From assembly GCA_900764725.1 (NCBI GenBank), contig CAAFPB010000312.1, positions 1 to 5,211 of the forward strand: a stretch of DNA of 5,211 bases. The letters run 5' to 3'. The translations under genes were made by a program, and so were the position numbers. Shown here piece after piece: positions 4,655-5,211 of this stretch. The notes under the pieces are model-generated. The model was not told where the DNA came from, searched no databases, and worked only from the letters and a program-made list of their open reading frames with translations. The number at the start of each line of letters is the position of its first letter. The stretch's first letter is position 1. The stretch is from an uncultured Catenibacterium sp. (GTDB lineage: Bacteria; Bacillota_I; Bacilli_A; Erysipelotrichales; Coprobacillaceae).

Positions 4655-5211
4655 TTAGTATAATGCATCAAGATCCTTATAATAGTCCAGTTTTGTATAG
4701 TTCTTCCAGTTCAATGGATCCTTAAGCAGTTCCTTGATCTCAGCTGTTGCTTCATGATAATAGAATTTTAAAGCCTTACTAATCTTCTCAATGATTTCCG
4801 AGATTTTCTTCAGCTTATTCTCTACAAGCTCCTGCTGTTTTACCCATTTCCTGTTTTCATCCTTCATCTTCTTCATATCACGCATAATGATATCGCCTGC
4901 ATTGTTTAATAATCTGGACTGCTGCTCATTGATCTTCTGACGTTCTTTACGGAGTTCCTTCTTCTTTTCCTGCATTTCAAGCTTAGCCTCAATGATCTTT
5001 TCAAGAGGCATAAGCTCTGATGCCTTCACCCCATAATAGCTGTCCAGTGGATACTGACCTGTCACCTTGTATGTATAGAATTCATTTGGAGACAGTGCTG
5101 CAAGGGTATCCTGATATCTTTCATTATTATGCATATTGATATAGCCATCGATGAGTCTTCTTACAGTAGCTATATCCCCACATCTTGCGATGATGTCAAT
5201 GACCTCAGTCT
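4655..5211 (-). CDS. IS3-family transposase (OrfB-like), C-terminal part, with a coiled-coil tail
   Basis: The frame is open to the right edge, so the start lies outside; the internal ATG at 5134 is not the true start. The visible 184 residues begin with the end of an rve/DDE integrase fold: VRRLIDGYINMHNNERYQ followed by LAALSPNEFY, the typical IS3-family ending in which a helix leads to Y-N-x-x-R-xQ and L-SP-E-Y/F. The catalytic D, D and E lie upstream, outside the window. IS3 OrfB proteins usually end about 10-15 residues after this motif. Here about 120 more follow: a TGQYPLDSYYGV linker, then a highly charged helix rich in Lys, Glu, Met and Gln (roughly KIIEAKLEMQ to EIIEKISKAL) with heptad-like spacing, then KDPLNWKNYTKLDYYKDLDALY. 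The tail may mediate oligomerisation or DNA contacts; its role is unknown. Confidence 0.82.
   Translation of the reverse strand, partial: TEVIDIIARCGDIATVRRLIDGYINMHNNERYQDTLAALSPNEFYTYKVTGQYPLDSYYGVKASELMPLEKIIEAKLEMQEKKKELRKERQKINEQQSRLLNNAGDIIMRDMKKMKDENRKWVKQQELVENKLKKISEIIEKISKALKFYYHEATAEIKELLKDPLNWKNYTKLDYYKDLDALY

Overview
The window is AT-rich DNA with Shine-Dalgarno-led genes, typical of a low-GC Bacillota; an Erysipelotrichia-like gut bacterium is a guess, not shown by the sequence. Every supported coding region reads on the minus strand. It is an accessory region in which three insertion sequences surround and interrupt the remains of a small secreted-peptide (bacteriocin-like) operon.

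Layout from left to right: (1) About 88-1625 is an apparently intact IS110-family element. It has a full DEDD transposase gene (392-1528), a good promoter in its upstream end (1593-1621), and about 260 bp of downstream non-coding DNA that folds into a long structured RNA (131-350). (2) 1655-2500 holds a short membrane-anchored protein and a 98-residue secreted peptide resembling the lactococcin-972 family. A perfect 15-bp inverted repeat encloses the peptide gene. (3) About 2660-4228 is a second, diverged IS110-family element. Its transposase is split by a one-base frameshift, but its promoter and downstream structured RNA are preserved. (4) 4240-4481 has no recognisable gene. (5) 4482-5211 is the end of an IS3-family element: a candidate terminal sequence, a strong plus-strand terminator, and the C-terminal part of an OrfB-like transposase with an unusual coiled-coil tail. 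It runs off the right edge.

The most interesting content is the pair of non-coding RNAs downstream of the two IS110 transposases. Both have a long outer stem, a middle stem, a variable 5' domain and a 3' hairpin presenting an almost identical loop. The stems are maintained by paired base changes. In element 1 the wobble pairs of the outer stem favour the transposase-sense strand, and a U-run follows that stem. The loop carries AATCCACGT, which recurs at the other end of each element, inside the spacer of the transposase promoter. In element 1 the adjacent loop bases also match the opposite end. This is what a bridge RNA/seekRNA donor-binding loop should look like, in the downstream position known for the IS1111 subgroup. 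It also suggests that the RNA-transposase complex could cover its own promoter. The flanks add to the picture: element 2 splits a perfect 11-bp inverted repeat, and the same motif recurs beside element 1.

The bacteriocin-like operon appears decayed. Element 1 lies within about 30 bp of the stop codon of the membrane gene, where the rest of a permease and an ABC ATPase would be expected.
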